DNA of 64,000 bases from Actinomadura sp. NAK00032 (GCF_013364275.1 NZ_CP054932.1:6200001-6264000); one strand, 5' to 3'. Positions 48,704 to 58,171 are shown, counted from the stretch's first letter. Translations and numbers: made by a program. The notes: generated by a model from the letters alone, not told the origin.

Positions 48704-51115
48704 TCAACCGGAAGAGACGGTCATGGCCGCGGTTTCCGGTGACTGGATCATCTGCAGAGCGAGCTGGGCAGGGCTGAGCCTCGTGGTGCCGTCCGGCTTG
48801 AACCTGCCGTCGAGCGCCCCGGCGATGGCCGTCGCCAGGGCCGATTCGCCGTCGTTGAAGTCGATGACGGTGGCTCCAGCGCCGTCGGCCGACCGGTAGG
48901 GGACCCTGACCCAGACCGGGGGCGCCAATGCCTGGCCCGCCTTGAGCTCGTCGACGTCCACCAGGGTGCGCAGGCTGACCCAGTCGTCTTCGGCGTCCGC
49001 GCCCTTGCGCCTCTGGAAGCCGATGTGCAGGCCCTGCATCGGCTCGTTCAGGACGATCCTGGCGGGCAGGCCGTCGAACAGGCACAGCAGGACGTCGGGT
49101 GCGATCCGGTCGCACCGCAGCACTTGCCCGGCCGCCGGAGCGGAGCCGTCGGCCTGCTCGGCGGAGACGCTCACCCGCATTTCCGGGTACGCCGAGACCA
49201 GTTGCGAGCGGATCACAATCCCGGACCGGGGAAGTGCGTGGGCCTGCTTCAGGTAGGTGTCGCGCAGCTTCTCCAGCACCTCGCGGTCGAGGCGCGAGCG
49301 CTTGGCCGCGGCGAAAACGCCGTTCAGCAGGTGGTCCACCCATGCGGAGTCGACCTGGAAGACGCGGACGCTCTCTGCCGGCAGCATCTCCGCGTGCGGC
49401 ACGAGGTGGTCGAACGGTACCTGCTCCAGACGGCGCAGCCGGTCCAGCCACTGGACGATCGTCGATTCGTCCGGATCGGTGCTCCCGTCGGCGGCCCCGG
49501 CGTCGCCGCCGTCCGGCTCACCGGCCGCCGCCGGGGCCAGGGCGGTGACCTGCGCGGCGAGGCCGTCCAGGACCGAGTCGTCAGCGGCCAGGAACGCGCT
49601 CATCAGCCCGGTCATGGGCGGTGCGGCGGCCGAGCCGAGGTCGCCCTCGCGAAGCGCCGCGACCAGGTCGGCTCCGGTTCCCGCGCCGGGTCCGGGCTCG
49701 TCGCGGGCCGCGCCGGCACCGGCCGGGCCGCCCGCGCCCGAGGCGTCCCCGGCGAGGACGGCAGCGTGGTACTGGCCCGGCTCACCGTCCACGACCACGC
49801 TCCGGAACGCCGCGCGCCAGGTGTCGCCGGCCTGCCCGAACAGCGAGACGACCGCCTCCCGCAGGTCCGCACCGTCCCCGTCGGCCCCCGCTGCCGCCGC
49901 TGCGGGGATCTGGGGCGCGATGATGCGGCACGCCTCCGCGAGGCGGGCGTGCGCGCGGTCGAGGTAGGCGGCCAGCGCGGCGGCGACGTCCTGGTCGGCC
50001 AGGACGAGTCCGCGGCCCAGGGCGTGCGCGGCCGGGTAGCCGAGGTCGTCGACGCCGTACTCGGTGTCGGCGGGGGACGGACCGGTCACCTCGTAGGGCA
50101 CCAGAGGTCCCCGGTACCAGGCGAAATCCCCCGGCTTCCCGCTGTCGTGGGTGACCGGGACGAAGCCGTTGGCCAGCCTGTACCGGGTGTGCTCGGTGTA
50201 TTCGCCGGTGCGGGTCGTCTCCGGTTGCGGCAGGCGCAGCAGGAGCCGCCGCGAGTTGTCCGTCGCGCCGGTGGGCATCGCCGACCGGAGCAGCTGCTCG
50301 CGCAGTCCCGAGAAGCCCGCATGCCCGCGCGGCGCGGAGGTGAAGGTCCACGAGTACAGGGACAGGAGCCGGATGTCGCGGGTGAGCGTGCTCGGGTCGG
50401 CGAATCGCCCGGTGTGCCCTTCGAGCGAGACCAGGTGCGCGACGTAGGGGCCGCCCGTCCTGGACGGGAGGCGGTTGGCCATGATGAACGAGTACTCGGC
50501 CGCCCGCCTGGTCGCGTCGTCCCCTGCCTCGCCGGGCAGGATGCCGCGGACGTGGGCCAGGTGCGCGACCTCGGTCGCGCGCGGAGCGACCGCGCGGAAG
50601 GTCTCCCTGGTGACGCGGATGGTGCGGACCGGCTGGGCCCGCTCGTCCTCGGTGAGTCGCGGGGAGAACTCCGGCACGGTCACGTCCGCGGCGTCGACCA
50701 GCAGTTCCCCCGCCGTGCCCGCGGTGGCCAGCCCGGCCGCCTCCGGGTCGTCGACGATCTCGCCGCGGGTGAACAGCAGGAGCGCCAGCCAGGGGCGCTT
50801 GCGGTCCTCCTCCTCGCCGGCCTTCCAGTCCAGCCGGTTCTCCCAGGGCAGTACGCGCCGTTCGAAGGCGATGTGCGGCAGCACGGCGTCCAGCGGGCCG
50901 CCGGACCCGGCCGGCGGGTAGGCGCCGTGGACCTCCTGCTCCCCAAGGTGCAGGCGCAGGCCCGCCACCTCGATCCGCTGGGTGACGGGCGCTGGCGGCG
51001 GCTCGCCGCCGAGCGGCAGGTCGTCCGGCAGCGTCTGCGCGACGGTGATGGTGTAGGCGCCTCTGCCGATGGAGGGCGCCTGGTTGTCGGCGAACGTCAG
51101 AGGACGCGTGGTCAT
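48704..51115 (-). CDS. Large protein of the DUF6603 operon (803 aa), function unknown
   Basis: An 803-residue protein. The N-terminus 'PLTFADNQAPSIGRGAYTIT' leads into 'VHGAYPPAGSGGPLDAVLPH', 'RRVLPWENRLD' and 'PWLALLLFTRGEI', a pattern I recall from other large bacterial and fungal proteins next to DUF6603 genes, but I cannot name a family. The middle has 'EYSFIMANRLPSRTGGPYVAHLVSLE', and the C-terminal third is mixed alpha-beta. It has no signal peptide or membrane helix. Start ATG 51115 overlaps the stop of the DUF6603 gene (ATGA), with GGAGG 7 bases upstream, so the two are coupled. Confidence 0.75.
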   Translation of the reverse strand: MTTRPLTFADNQAPSIGRGAYTITVAQTLPDDLPLGGEPPPAPVTQRIEVAGLRLHLGEQEVHGAYPPAGSGGPLDAVLPHIAFERRVLPWENRLDWKAGEEEDRKRPWLALLLFTRGEIVDDPEAAGLATAGTAGELLVDAADVTVPEFSPRLTEDERAQPVRTIRVTRETFRAVAPRATEVAHLAHVRGILPGEAGDDATRRAAEYSFIMANRLPSRTGGPYVAHLVSLEGHTGRFADPSTLTRDIRLLSLYSWTFTSAPRGHAGFSGLREQLLRSAMPTGATDNSRRLLLRLPQPETTRTGEYTEHTRYRLANGFVPVTHDSGKPGDFAWYRGPLVPYEVTGPSPADTEYGVDDLGYPAAHALGRGLVLADQDVAAALAAYLDRAHARLAEACRIIAPQIPAAAAAGADGDGADLREAVVSLFGQAGDTWRAAFRSVVVDGEPGQYHAAVLAGDASGAGGPAGAGAARDEPGPGAGTGADLVAALREGDLGSAAAPPMTGLMSAFLAADDSVLDGLAAQVTALAPAAAGEPDGGDAGAADGSTDPDESTIVQWLDRLRRLEQVPFDHLVPHAEMLPAESVRVFQVDSAWVDHLLNGVFAAAKRSRLDREVLEKLRDTYLKQAHALPRSGIVIRSQLVSAYPEMRVSVSAEQADGSAPAAGQVLRCDRIAPDVLLCLFDGLPARIVLNEPMQGLHIGFQRRKGADAEDDWVSLRTLVDVDELKAGQALAPPVWVRVPYRSADGAGATVIDFNDGESALATAIAGALDGRFKPDGTTRLSPAQLALQMIQSPETAAMTVSSG

Positions 51116-54100
51116 CGCTGGACCTCCAGCAGTCCCAGTCCGGTGAGCACCTTGCTCATCTCCTCGAACGCGGTCTCGCGGGAGACGCCCGGACCGCCCG
51201 GCGCGGTGCACTCGGCAGTGGCGTGCCGGAGCGGATTGACCTGTCCCGCCCACGGCCGCTCCCGGATCGCCTCGATGGACGTGTCGACCTTGCGGCCGAC
51301 CAGCCGCGGGGCCGGAATGCGCACTTCGAGACCGGTCGCGTAGACCTCGGTGGGGCGCGTCGCGGCCTCCTCAGGGCGCGGCGGCTCGTCCAGTACCTTG
51401 CCCCACAGCGCGTTGGGCACGGCCGAGTACTGGGGGACGACGGTCCAGTCGTCGGCGCTGGTGTACCTTTCGCCGTCGTCCCGGTATCCACCGTGCGTGT
51501 CCTTCACGACCGACACGTTGTGGACGGAGCGCTTCGACGGCTCCCCTGCGTAGCGCATGGGCCGCACGTCGAGGTGCGTCTTGCGGCGGCGCTTGACGCC
51601 GCCGACCTCCGGCTCGTCCTCGAGCGCCTGCCGCGCGGAGTTGTAGCCGACCTCCGTGGCGGGGATCGCGGTGCGGGTCGTGAACGCGAACCCGTCCGTG
51701 GAGACGATCCAGCTCCCCGGCACCGCCTTCTTCATCATGACCGGATCGGTGAGCAGTCCGCCCAGCACCGACAGGGTCAGCGGCGCCTCGGGCAGCTGTC
51801 TGCTCTGGAACTCCTTCCATTCCAGCTGCCGCGAGCGCCGGTCCTCGTCGGCGCCGAAGCCGATGCTCACCGAGAACGGGCCCGCCTTCAGGTGCGCGCG
51901 CCCGCCGGCGGGCGGCCCCCACACCTGCAACGTGGCCTTGATCTCCACCCGGACCGTCACGCTGAACAACCAGCAGTCCAGGGTGTAGGACGCGCCGATG
52001 GTGATGCCGATGTCGGCGTGGAAGTACAGCGGCGCCCACCACACGATGACGTTGAAATGGGCCACCAGCCAGGCGCGCAGGCCCCCGGCGTCGTAGCTGA
52101 TCTCCAGCCGCCCGCCGACCATGCCCGCCTCGGGAGTGACGGCGACGTACAGTTCGCCCTTGACGGCGACCGCGGAACTCGCCGACCAGCTCAGCCCCAC
52201 CCGCGGCACCGCCGGATAGTGGTCGGGCTTCCTGAAGGCGGGATGGTAGCCGCCGACCGTGGCCACGAAGTCGCCCTCGTGGACGCTGCCGGGGAACCAC
52301 ACGCACAGGGCTGCGCCGCCGGTCAGCTTGCAGTCCTCGTGGAAGATCCAGGAGTTGCCGCCCAGCGCCGCCGTCAGCGAGAACTGCCGCTTCGCGTGCT
52401 CATACAGGGCCCGGAACCCCAGCTCGACGTGGGCGATGCGCGGCGTCTTCTCAGCCTCGGCCGAGCCCGTGGGGAAGTCGGCCGACATCGTCCCGAGCAG
52501 TGCCACCAGGAAGTCCCGGTCGCTGAACTGGACGATCAGCAGCCCCGCCAGGTCCACGGTCTCGGCGACCGAGGCGCTCACACCCGCCGCGAGCCACAGG
52601 ACGCCGGCGGCCGGTGACACCACGGCGTCGGCGCCGCCGGTGATCTTCTCCAGCACCTCGGTGGGGCTGATCGGCTGGTCGGGTTCGGCCCCCGTCAGCT
52701 GCCCCATGTCGCCCAGGGCCCGCACGAACGGGAACTGGGCCACCTCGTCGGCCTCGGGCAGAGTGAGCCGGCTGTTGTAACCGAAGCCCAACGCCAGCCC
52801 GGTGAACACCAGGGGCGGCGGCCCGCCGATCTTCCCCTCCGACGCGCCGAAGACGAACAGCGAGGTATAGGCGGGATGCTGGTCCGTCTCCTTGAGACGG
52901 GCGTAGGATCCCACGGCCATGAGCCCCCATTTGGCGGCCTTGACCATGATCAGCCCGTCGTAGGCGAACTCGTACTCGCCGTCGGGGGGACGGGACGCGA
53001 GCATCCCCAGCACATGCAGCGGGTCCCGCTCGTACGCCACGCCCAGGCCGCGCAGCACCACCCGGACGACGGGGTCCTCGGTCAGGTCGATCTCCATGCC
53101 GAGGCCGGTCGCCGTCAACTCGAAGCCGGCCGCGACGAACCCGGCGTCCAGGCTCACGACGAGCCTTGCCGCCCGCCCCTCCCCCGCGGGCACCAGCCGG
53201 ACCGCGACCTGCCGCAGATGCAGCGTCCCCAGTGCCCGCTCGACCTTCCGCACCGCCTGCGCGTCATCGCCGGGCTCGTCCCGCTTCCCGTCACCGGTCT
53301 GCTCCCCGTCACCGGTCTGCTTCCCGTCACCGGTCTGCTTTCCATCACCGGTCTGCTTTCCATCACCGGTCTGCCGCGACTGCTTGGAAGCGGGTTCGCG
53401 CACCAGCATCTTGTGGGTCTCGTCCCCGATCGTCACCCACGCGACCAGTGTGGTGCCCGCCGCCAGGTCTCCGGTTTCCGGCAGCGGCGCCGCCGCCTTG
53501 CCCAGGGCGCCGTTGAGCGCCTTGATCCGGTCCACCTTCAGGTCCTGGGAGGCGTAGACGGCCTGGAGGCCGATCTGGAGATCGCTGTCGGCGGGGATCT
53601 GCCCGCGCAGCAGATCCAGCTCGGAAAGCCGCGCCTTGGAGCCGAACGGCACCATCGCCGAGGCCACGACGGGCCTGTTCTTCTCCTCGCCCTCCTTGGG
53701 CAGCACCGCCGCAGCCCACGCCACCGTCCCTTTCTCCGTCCCGGCCGGGTAGACGACGATGCGGTGCTTGCCCGCCTCCGGAACGTCGTAGCGCAGGACG
53801 ATGCCGGTGAGCGACGGAAGGAACGCCGGCGACTGCGCCTCAGTGAATCCGAGCGCGTGCAGCGCCTCGGCCACCGAGATCGGGTCGGACGACGCCACGG
53901 TGAACTCGAAGCTCTTGGCGGTGGCCTTGGAGTCCAGCTCGGCGGTGGCCTTGGAGTCCCCCTTGGAAGTCGCCTCGGAATCCGTCTTGGCAGTGGGTTT
54001 GGAATCCGACTTGGCGGTGGCCGTGGAGTCCAGCTCGGCGGTGGCCGTCAGCGTCCTGTCGCTGGAGACCTGGAACTCCGCGGAAACGGACAAGCGGCGC

Positions 54101-54537
54101 CGCATCCCGTCGTCCATCATCCGCGTCTCGAGGTCGAGGGTCACCGTCTGCAGGACGTCCGCCAGAAACGCGAACTTCTCCGTCCCGGCCAGCGACAGGC
54201 TCACCACGACCCCGGCGACCGGGTCGGCGGCCTTGGGTTCATCACTCGCGGCGACGAACCGGACGGTCAACTCCAGTTTCGTGTCGACAACCGTGCCGCA
54301 CAACGACAAATCCGCCAATTTCTTGGCGTTCGTCGATATTCCGATGAGGGTAGTCGTCTTGGCGAGTTTGGAAAACCACTCTTTGAGAACGTTCAAATCG
54401 ATGGCGGCCCGAACGTCCCTCAACTCGGCGGGAAGCCCCCCGGGAATCTCCAGCCCGTCCGGCGCACTGAGCCGCTTCAGCCAGGTCTGCAGACTTCCCA
54501 TGGTCATAGTCGATGGCCGGGTCAGAGTCTGTGTCAC
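51112..54537 (-). CDS. DUF6603-like giant protein (1141 aa), first gene of the operon
   Basis: An 1141-residue protein. The C-terminal half has the DUF6603-type core: 'GGLRAWLVAHFNVIVWWAPLYF' continuing 'HADIGITIGASYTLDCWLFSVTV' and 'LQVWGPPAGGRAHLKAGPFSVSIGFG', a beta-rich amphipathic region. The N-terminal half includes two low-complexity repeat stretches, an (A/S)TAKxDSK-type octapeptide run near residues 162-208 and five QTGDGK hexapeptides near 388-418. It has no signal peptide. Start GTG 54537 follows AGGA, which is also within TAGGAT, a possible -10 five bases upstream. The domain identification rests on memory of the family. Its function is unknown. Confidence 0.78.
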   Translation of the reverse strand: MTQTLTRPSTMTMGSLQTWLKRLSAPDGLEIPGGLPAELRDVRAAIDLNVLKEWFSKLAKTTTLIGISTNAKKLADLSLCGTVVDTKLELTVRFVAASDEPKAADPVAGVVVSLSLAGTEKFAFLADVLQTVTLDLETRMMDDGMRRRLSVSAEFQVSSDRTLTATAELDSTATAKSDSKPTAKTDSEATSKGDSKATAELDSKATAKSFEFTVASSDPISVAEALHALGFTEAQSPAFLPSLTGIVLRYDVPEAGKHRIVVYPAGTEKGTVAWAAAVLPKEGEEKNRPVVASAMVPFGSKARLSELDLLRGQIPADSDLQIGLQAVYASQDLKVDRIKALNGALGKAAAPLPETGDLAAGTTLVAWVTIGDETHKMLVREPASKQSRQTGDGKQTGDGKQTGDGKQTGDGEQTGDGKRDEPGDDAQAVRKVERALGTLHLRQVAVRLVPAGEGRAARLVVSLDAGFVAAGFELTATGLGMEIDLTEDPVVRVVLRGLGVAYERDPLHVLGMLASRPPDGEYEFAYDGLIMVKAAKWGLMAVGSYARLKETDQHPAYTSLFVFGASEGKIGGPPPLVFTGLALGFGYNSRLTLPEADEVAQFPFVRALGDMGQLTGAEPDQPISPTEVLEKITGGADAVVSPAAGVLWLAAGVSASVAETVDLAGLLIVQFSDRDFLVALLGTMSADFPTGSAEAEKTPRIAHVELGFRALYEHAKRQFSLTAALGGNSWIFHEDCKLTGGAALCVWFPGSVHEGDFVATVGGYHPAFRKPDHYPAVPRVGLSWSASSAVAVKGELYVAVTPEAGMVGGRLEISYDAGGLRAWLVAHFNVIVWWAPLYFHADIGITIGASYTLDCWLFSVTVRVEIKATLQVWGPPAGGRAHLKAGPFSVSIGFGADEDRRSRQLEWKEFQSRQLPEAPLTLSVLGGLLTDPVMMKKAVPGSWIVSTDGFAFTTRTAIPATEVGYNSARQALEDEPEVGGVKRRRKTHLDVRPMRYAGEPSKRSVHNVSVVKDTHGGYRDDGERYTSADDWTVVPQYSAVPNALWGKVLDEPPRPEEAATRPTEVYATGLEVRIPAPRLVGRKVDTSIEAIRERPWAGQVNPLRHATAECTAPGGPGVSRETAFEEMSKVLTGLGLLEVQR
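53285..53374 (-). repeat. Five 18-base tandem repeats coding QTGDGK
   Basis: Unit TTCCCGTCACCGGTCTGC (plus strand) occurs five times in direct tandem with 1-3 differences per copy, giving five hexapeptides QTGDGK/E in the DUF6603-like protein. It is an in-frame, length-variable linker. Confidence 0.9.
53916..54050 (-). repeat. Degenerate 24-base repeats coding ATAxxDSK octapeptides
   Basis: About six units of GGCGGTGGCCTTGGAGTCC type run head to tail, giving octapeptides such as ATAKSDSK, PTAKTDSE and ATAELDSK. Copies differ at several bases, so this expansion is older than the 18-base one. Confidence 0.8.
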
Positions 54538-55273
54538 GGAAAATCCTACGGTCGTTCACCAGGACAGTTCAGGCAGGCTGCGCCGAGACGCTCTCATGTT
54601 TCAGATCGCACTTCCCTGCATCACTTGCGATCGAACTCGCGCGGCGCGACCATGCAGATCAGGTAAAGGTGCCGCACTGGACGGACCGCACGAATGAGTC
54701 GTCCACAACGAGGGCGGTCTGATCGTTGGGCGGGCACGAATGTCACCCCGGCCCTGCAACCCGACATATCGCCCCCGATGGACACAAGCCCGTTGCTTCG
54801 ACACCCTCGAAACTGTTCCTCGTGCCGTCCGCCGAACAGGCCCACGGCATCCGCAAAATCCCCGCGCAGCTCCGCTACCGGCATAAACCCGCAACCTTCC
54901 GCATCGTCACGTTGCAGCCAGCGATCGCCATGCCCGGCTACTACATGTCGCATACGCCTGATAACTCTAAGCATTCCAAGAAGTGGCGATGCCTAGACCG
55001 GCCGCCCGCTCCGGGAGGCCAGGGCTGAACGCGCCCGACGCCACCTGATCGAGGGCGTCGAAAGTCGTGCTACTGCGGCGGGGCGCGGGATGGCTGCTGA
55101 TGCCGACGGGCCTGAGCGGTTCAAGGACGATGCCGAGCAGGCAGGTCAGTCTGCGCGGCGCCGACTGGTGAGCGCCGGCCTGGGGCGAACCCTCGGTAGC
55201 GCGTCACACGATGTATGCGCCGACCTGGATGGAGGCCGACTCGTGGGGTGCCATGGCTGCAATGTTGATGCAG
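54538..55273. other. Intergenic stretch upstream of the giant-protein operon and SOD
   Basis: About 735 bases between divergent units. Small frames on both strands (for example 54726-55028 plus, 54621-54974 minus, 55090-55293 plus) have no recognised product or good ribosome site. It must hold the operon promoter; CTGAAC, 18 bases, TAGGAT, 5 bases then GTG 54537 is a candidate on the minus strand. Confidence 0.45.
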
Positions 55274-55290
55274 TTGCGACTTGTTTGCAA
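55274..55290. promoter_or_regulatory. Nur-like box in the SOD promoter
   Basis: TTGCGA-CTTGT-TTGCAA matches the TTGCAA-N5-TTGCAA form reported for the nickel-responsive Fur-family regulator Nur of Streptomyces, with one mismatch. It lies between a TTGATG -35 (55265) and the start codon, so binding would block transcription. Confidence 0.5.
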
Positions 55291-55300
55291 TAGTGGCCGC

Positions 55301-55900
55301 ATGACGTACTCACTTCCGGACCTTCCTTATGACTACGCCGCCCTGGAGCCCGCCATCACCGGCGAGATCTTGGAGTTGCACCACGCCAAGCACCACGCCG
55401 CCTACGTCAAGGGCGCCAACGACACGCTGGAGAAGCTGGACGAGGCGCGTGACAAGGACCAGCTCGGCGGCCTGGTTGGCCTGGAGAAGACGCTCGCGTT
55501 CAACCTGTCCGGGCACGTCCTGCACACGATCTTCTGGGACAACCTGTCCCCCGACGGCGGCGACCGCCCCGACGGCGAGCTCGGCTCGGCCATCGACGAG
55601 CACTTCGGCTCGTTCGAGGCGTTCGAGAAGCAGCTCACGCAGGCGACCGCGACCGTCCAGGGATCGGGCTGGGGCGTGCTCGGCTGGGAGCCCCTCGGGC
55701 AGCGGCTGATCATCCAGCAGGTCTACGACCACCACGGCAACGTCGGCATGGGCTCCACCCCGCTACTGGTGTTCGACGCCTGGGAGCACGCCTACTACCT
55801 GCAGTACAAGAACGTGCGCCCGGACTACGTCCAGAAACTGTGGGACCTGGTGAACTGGAACGACGTCGCCGCCCGCCTCACCGCCGCCAAGAACGCCTGA
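55301..55900 (+). CDS. Superoxide dismutase, Fe/Mn family
   Basis: A 199-residue cytoplasmic SOD. Metal ligands are His27 in 'LELHHAKHHAAYV', the His in 'LSGHVLH', and Asp and His in 'VFDAWEHAYYLQY'. The sequence resembles Streptomyces SodF ('QGSGWGVLGWEP', 'QQVYDHHGNVG'), favouring Fe, but metal use is not decided by sequence alone. ATG 55301 lies near the predicted transcription start (TTGATG-17-CAATAG), so it may be leaderless. Upstream in-frame starts lie inside the promoter. A Nur-like site suggests repression by nickel when a Ni-SOD is available elsewhere. Confidence 0.95.
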   Translation: MTYSLPDLPYDYAALEPAITGEILELHHAKHHAAYVKGANDTLEKLDEARDKDQLGGLVGLEKTLAFNLSGHVLHTIFWDNLSPDGGDRPDGELGSAIDEHFGSFEAFEKQLTQATATVQGSGWGVLGWEPLGQRLIIQQVYDHHGNVGMGSTPLLVFDAWEHAYYLQYKNVRPDYVQKLWDLVNWNDVAARLTAAKNA

Positions 55901-56381
55901 CACCGGTTCAGGCCCCGCGGACCGCGGCGCCCACCGGGCCCCGGATCATGCTCAGAACACGTTCCCCGGGTCCGGCGGGCGCCGCTTCGCATTCTCCCCC
56001 CACCACCCGGCCTGGATCGCCACCGGTAGGGCCTGCGGCACGTGACCTCGACCGCACCGAGCCGTCGCATGTGTGCCGGATCAACGGTGTCTTCCGGACG
56101 TCCTCAGCGGGAGGCGTAGGCCGCCTGATCATCTCTGCCGGGCTCGGGCGGTTGGCCGGCGGGGACCGGTGACCAGCGGGACAGGATGCCGGGCAGCCCG
56201 CAGGCGCCAGAGTGCTCCGCGGATCCCGCACGCCGCCGCCCGCGGACGGCAGCGGGCCCCCGGCCTCGTCCGCGGCGGCCGTGTCGCCGGGCTGTTGCAG
56301 AGCCGGTGGATCAGAGGTGATGGGAGATCGGCCGGTGACGGCGGCCAGGGCACCGGCGTACTGCCGGTGAGGAATGCCGGC
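55901..56381. other. Intergenic stretch, nothing recognisable
   Basis: About 480 bases between the SOD gene and the convergent XRE regulator gene. Short frames occur without ribosome sites or recognisable products, and no clear terminator hairpin with a T-tract was found. Confidence 0.45.
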
Positions 56382-57227
56382 TCATTGGTGAGCCCGAGCG
56401 CTCCCTGTGGAATGCGCGTCACCGCTGCCCGTGTCCAGGCCGGCGAGCAGGCGCAGCCCGTCCTCGGCGGGGCTGCCGGGGGCCGCGGACAGCACCAAGA
56501 GCTCCATGCCCGAGCCATCCGGTAGCGCGAAGTTCTCCTGGTGCAGTTCCAGCAGGCCGACCAACGGGTGCCGGTACGCCTTGCGCCCGTGTGCGCGGGC
56601 GCGCACGTCCGCACGGGCCCACAGGCGGCGGAAGCGCTCGCTGCCCATCGCCAGCTCTCCGATGAGCGAGGCCAGGCGGGGGTCCTCGGGGTATTTCCCG
56701 GCGGCCAGGCGCAGGTGTCCGACCACGTCCAGGGTGCAGGTCTCCCAGTCCGCGTAAAGGCCGCGCTCGGCCTCTTCGAGGAAGATGTGCCGGGCGGTGT
56801 TCAGGCCCGGCATCGGACGGCCGAAGAGGAGCCGGGCGAGGCGGTTCCCGGCGAGCACGTCCAGGCGGTGGTCCATGATCAGCGCGGGTGCGTCCGCGAC
56901 CAGGTCGAGGACGCGCAGCAGCTCCGGCCGGACCCGCCCGCCCGGCGCCTTCGGGCGGCGGCGCTGCCGGGCGAGCCGGTCGAGGTGCCCGCGTTCGGTC
57001 TCGTCGAGGCCCAGGACCCGGGCGAGCGCGTCGAGAACCTGCTCTGAGGGTTGGGTCGCGCGGCCCTGCTCCAGGCGTACGTAGTAGTCGACGCTCACTC
57101 CGGACAGATGCGCGACCTCTTCGCGGCGCAGCCCCTGGACCCGGCGGCGGCTGTCGGCGGGGATGCCCACGACTGCCGGGTCGACTCGGGAACGCCGGGT
57201 CCTGAGGAAGCCCGCAAGATCGTCCAT
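56382..57227 (-). CDS. XRE-family regulator with MmyB-like ligand domain
   Basis: A 281-residue regulator. The N-terminal helix-turn-helix is 'RVQGLRREEVAHLSGVSVDYYVRLEQGRATQPSEQVLDALARVLGLDETERGHL' (residues about 29-82), and the rest is the MmyB-like ligand-binding domain ('IMDHRLDVLAGNRLARLLFG', 'HPLVGLLELHQENFALPDGSG'). Such proteins usually control one divergent oxidoreductase gene, and here an NAD(P)H quinone oxidoreductase lies divergently, 140 bases away. Start ATG 57227. The C-terminal 20 residues are Ser/Gly-rich. Confidence 0.9.
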   Translation of the reverse strand: MDDLAGFLRTRRSRVDPAVVGIPADSRRRVQGLRREEVAHLSGVSVDYYVRLEQGRATQPSEQVLDALARVLGLDETERGHLDRLARQRRRPKAPGGRVRPELLRVLDLVADAPALIMDHRLDVLAGNRLARLLFGRPMPGLNTARHIFLEEAERGLYADWETCTLDVVGHLRLAAGKYPEDPRLASLIGELAMGSERFRRLWARADVRARAHGRKAYRHPLVGLLELHQENFALPDGSGMELLVLSAAPGSPAEDGLRLLAGLDTGSGDAHSTGSARAHQ

Positions 57228-57367
57228 GCCTCCATTATCGCTTCGGTGCCGCCGGTGAAGGTGGTCCTGCCGTTACCAGGAAGTCCCGTCCGCCGGAAGA
57301 GGCGTCCCTGAACGCCGAGCGCCCCGGCGTCCAGGATCGAAGGCATCCGATCCGAAGGAGTCTCCCC

Positions 57368-58171
57368 ATGAAGACGCTGATCGTCTACGCCCACCCGGAG
57401 CCGAAGTCGCTCAACGGCTCGCTGAGGGACCTCGCGGTGTCCACGTTGGAGAGCGCCGGCCACGAGGTGCGGGTGAGCGACCTGTACGCGATGAACTGGA
57501 AGGCGGTCGTGGACGCCGCGGACTACGGCTCCCACGCCTCGGCTCCGCTGAAGGTCGCCCTGGACTCGGGCCGGGCCTTCGACGCCGGGACGCTCACCCC
57601 GGACGTCCTCGCCGAGCAGGAGCGGCTGCTGTGGGCCGACACGATCATCTTTCAGTTCCCGCTGTGGTGGTACACGATGCCCGCGATCCTCAAGGGCTGG
57701 GTGGACCGGGTGTTCACCTACCACTTCGCCTACGGTGTCGGCGAACACAGCGACACCAGGTACGGCGAGCGCTTCGGCGAAGGGACCCTCGCCGGCCGGA
57801 GGGCCCTGCTGTCGGTGACCGCCGGCGGTCCGGAGTCGCATTACGCCGCCCGCGGGATCAACGGCCCCATCGATGATCTGCTGTTCCCGATCCAGCACGG
57901 CATCCTCTACTACCCGGGCATCGAGGTGCTGCCGCCGTTCGTGCTGTACGGCACCGACCGGATGTCCGGCGAGGACTACCCGGACGTCGCCAAGGCATGG
58001 GAGCAGCGCCTGCTCACCCTGGAGTCGACCGAGCCGATCGCGTTCCGGCGGCAGAACTTCGGCGACTACGAGATCCCCTCCCTGCACCTGAAGGAGGGGC
58101 TGGAGCCCGCTGGCCGCACGGGTTTCGGGCTGCACGTGCGCGGCCGCGCACCCGCCGTCTCGACTCGGTGA
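57368..58171 (+). CDS. NAD(P)H dehydrogenase (quinone), flavodoxin-like
   Basis: A 267-residue flavoprotein. 'TLIVYAHPEPKSLNGSLRDLA' is the FMN/FAD-binding start, 'IIFQFPLWWYTMPAILKGWVDRVFTYHFAYG' contacts the flavin and quinone, and 'ALLSVTAGGPESHY' is also conserved in NQO1/MdaB-type enzymes. It performs two-electron reduction of quinones, avoiding semiquinone radicals. AAGGAG lies 8 bases before ATG 57368. It is divergent from the XRE regulator that probably controls it. Confidence 0.92.
   Translation: MKTLIVYAHPEPKSLNGSLRDLAVSTLESAGHEVRVSDLYAMNWKAVVDAADYGSHASAPLKVALDSGRAFDAGTLTPDVLAEQERLLWADTIIFQFPLWWYTMPAILKGWVDRVFTYHFAYGVGEHSDTRYGERFGEGTLAGRRALLSVTAGGPESHYAARGINGPIDDLLFPIQHGILYYPGIEVLPPFVLYGTDRMSGEDYPDVAKAWEQRLLTLESTEPIAFRRQNFGDYEIPSLHLKEGLEPAGRTGFGLHVRGRAPAVSTR

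Noticed and set aside
45585..48899. A 1104-codon open frame on the plus strand, opposite the 1238-aa gene
   Set aside because: It has no ribosome site and its product is Gly/Arg/Val-rich in the way expected from the complement of high-GC codons; the minus-strand genes have good starts and coupling.
55090..55293. 67-codon frame upstream of the SOD gene
   Set aside because: It overlaps the SOD promoter and Nur-like site and has no ribosome site.
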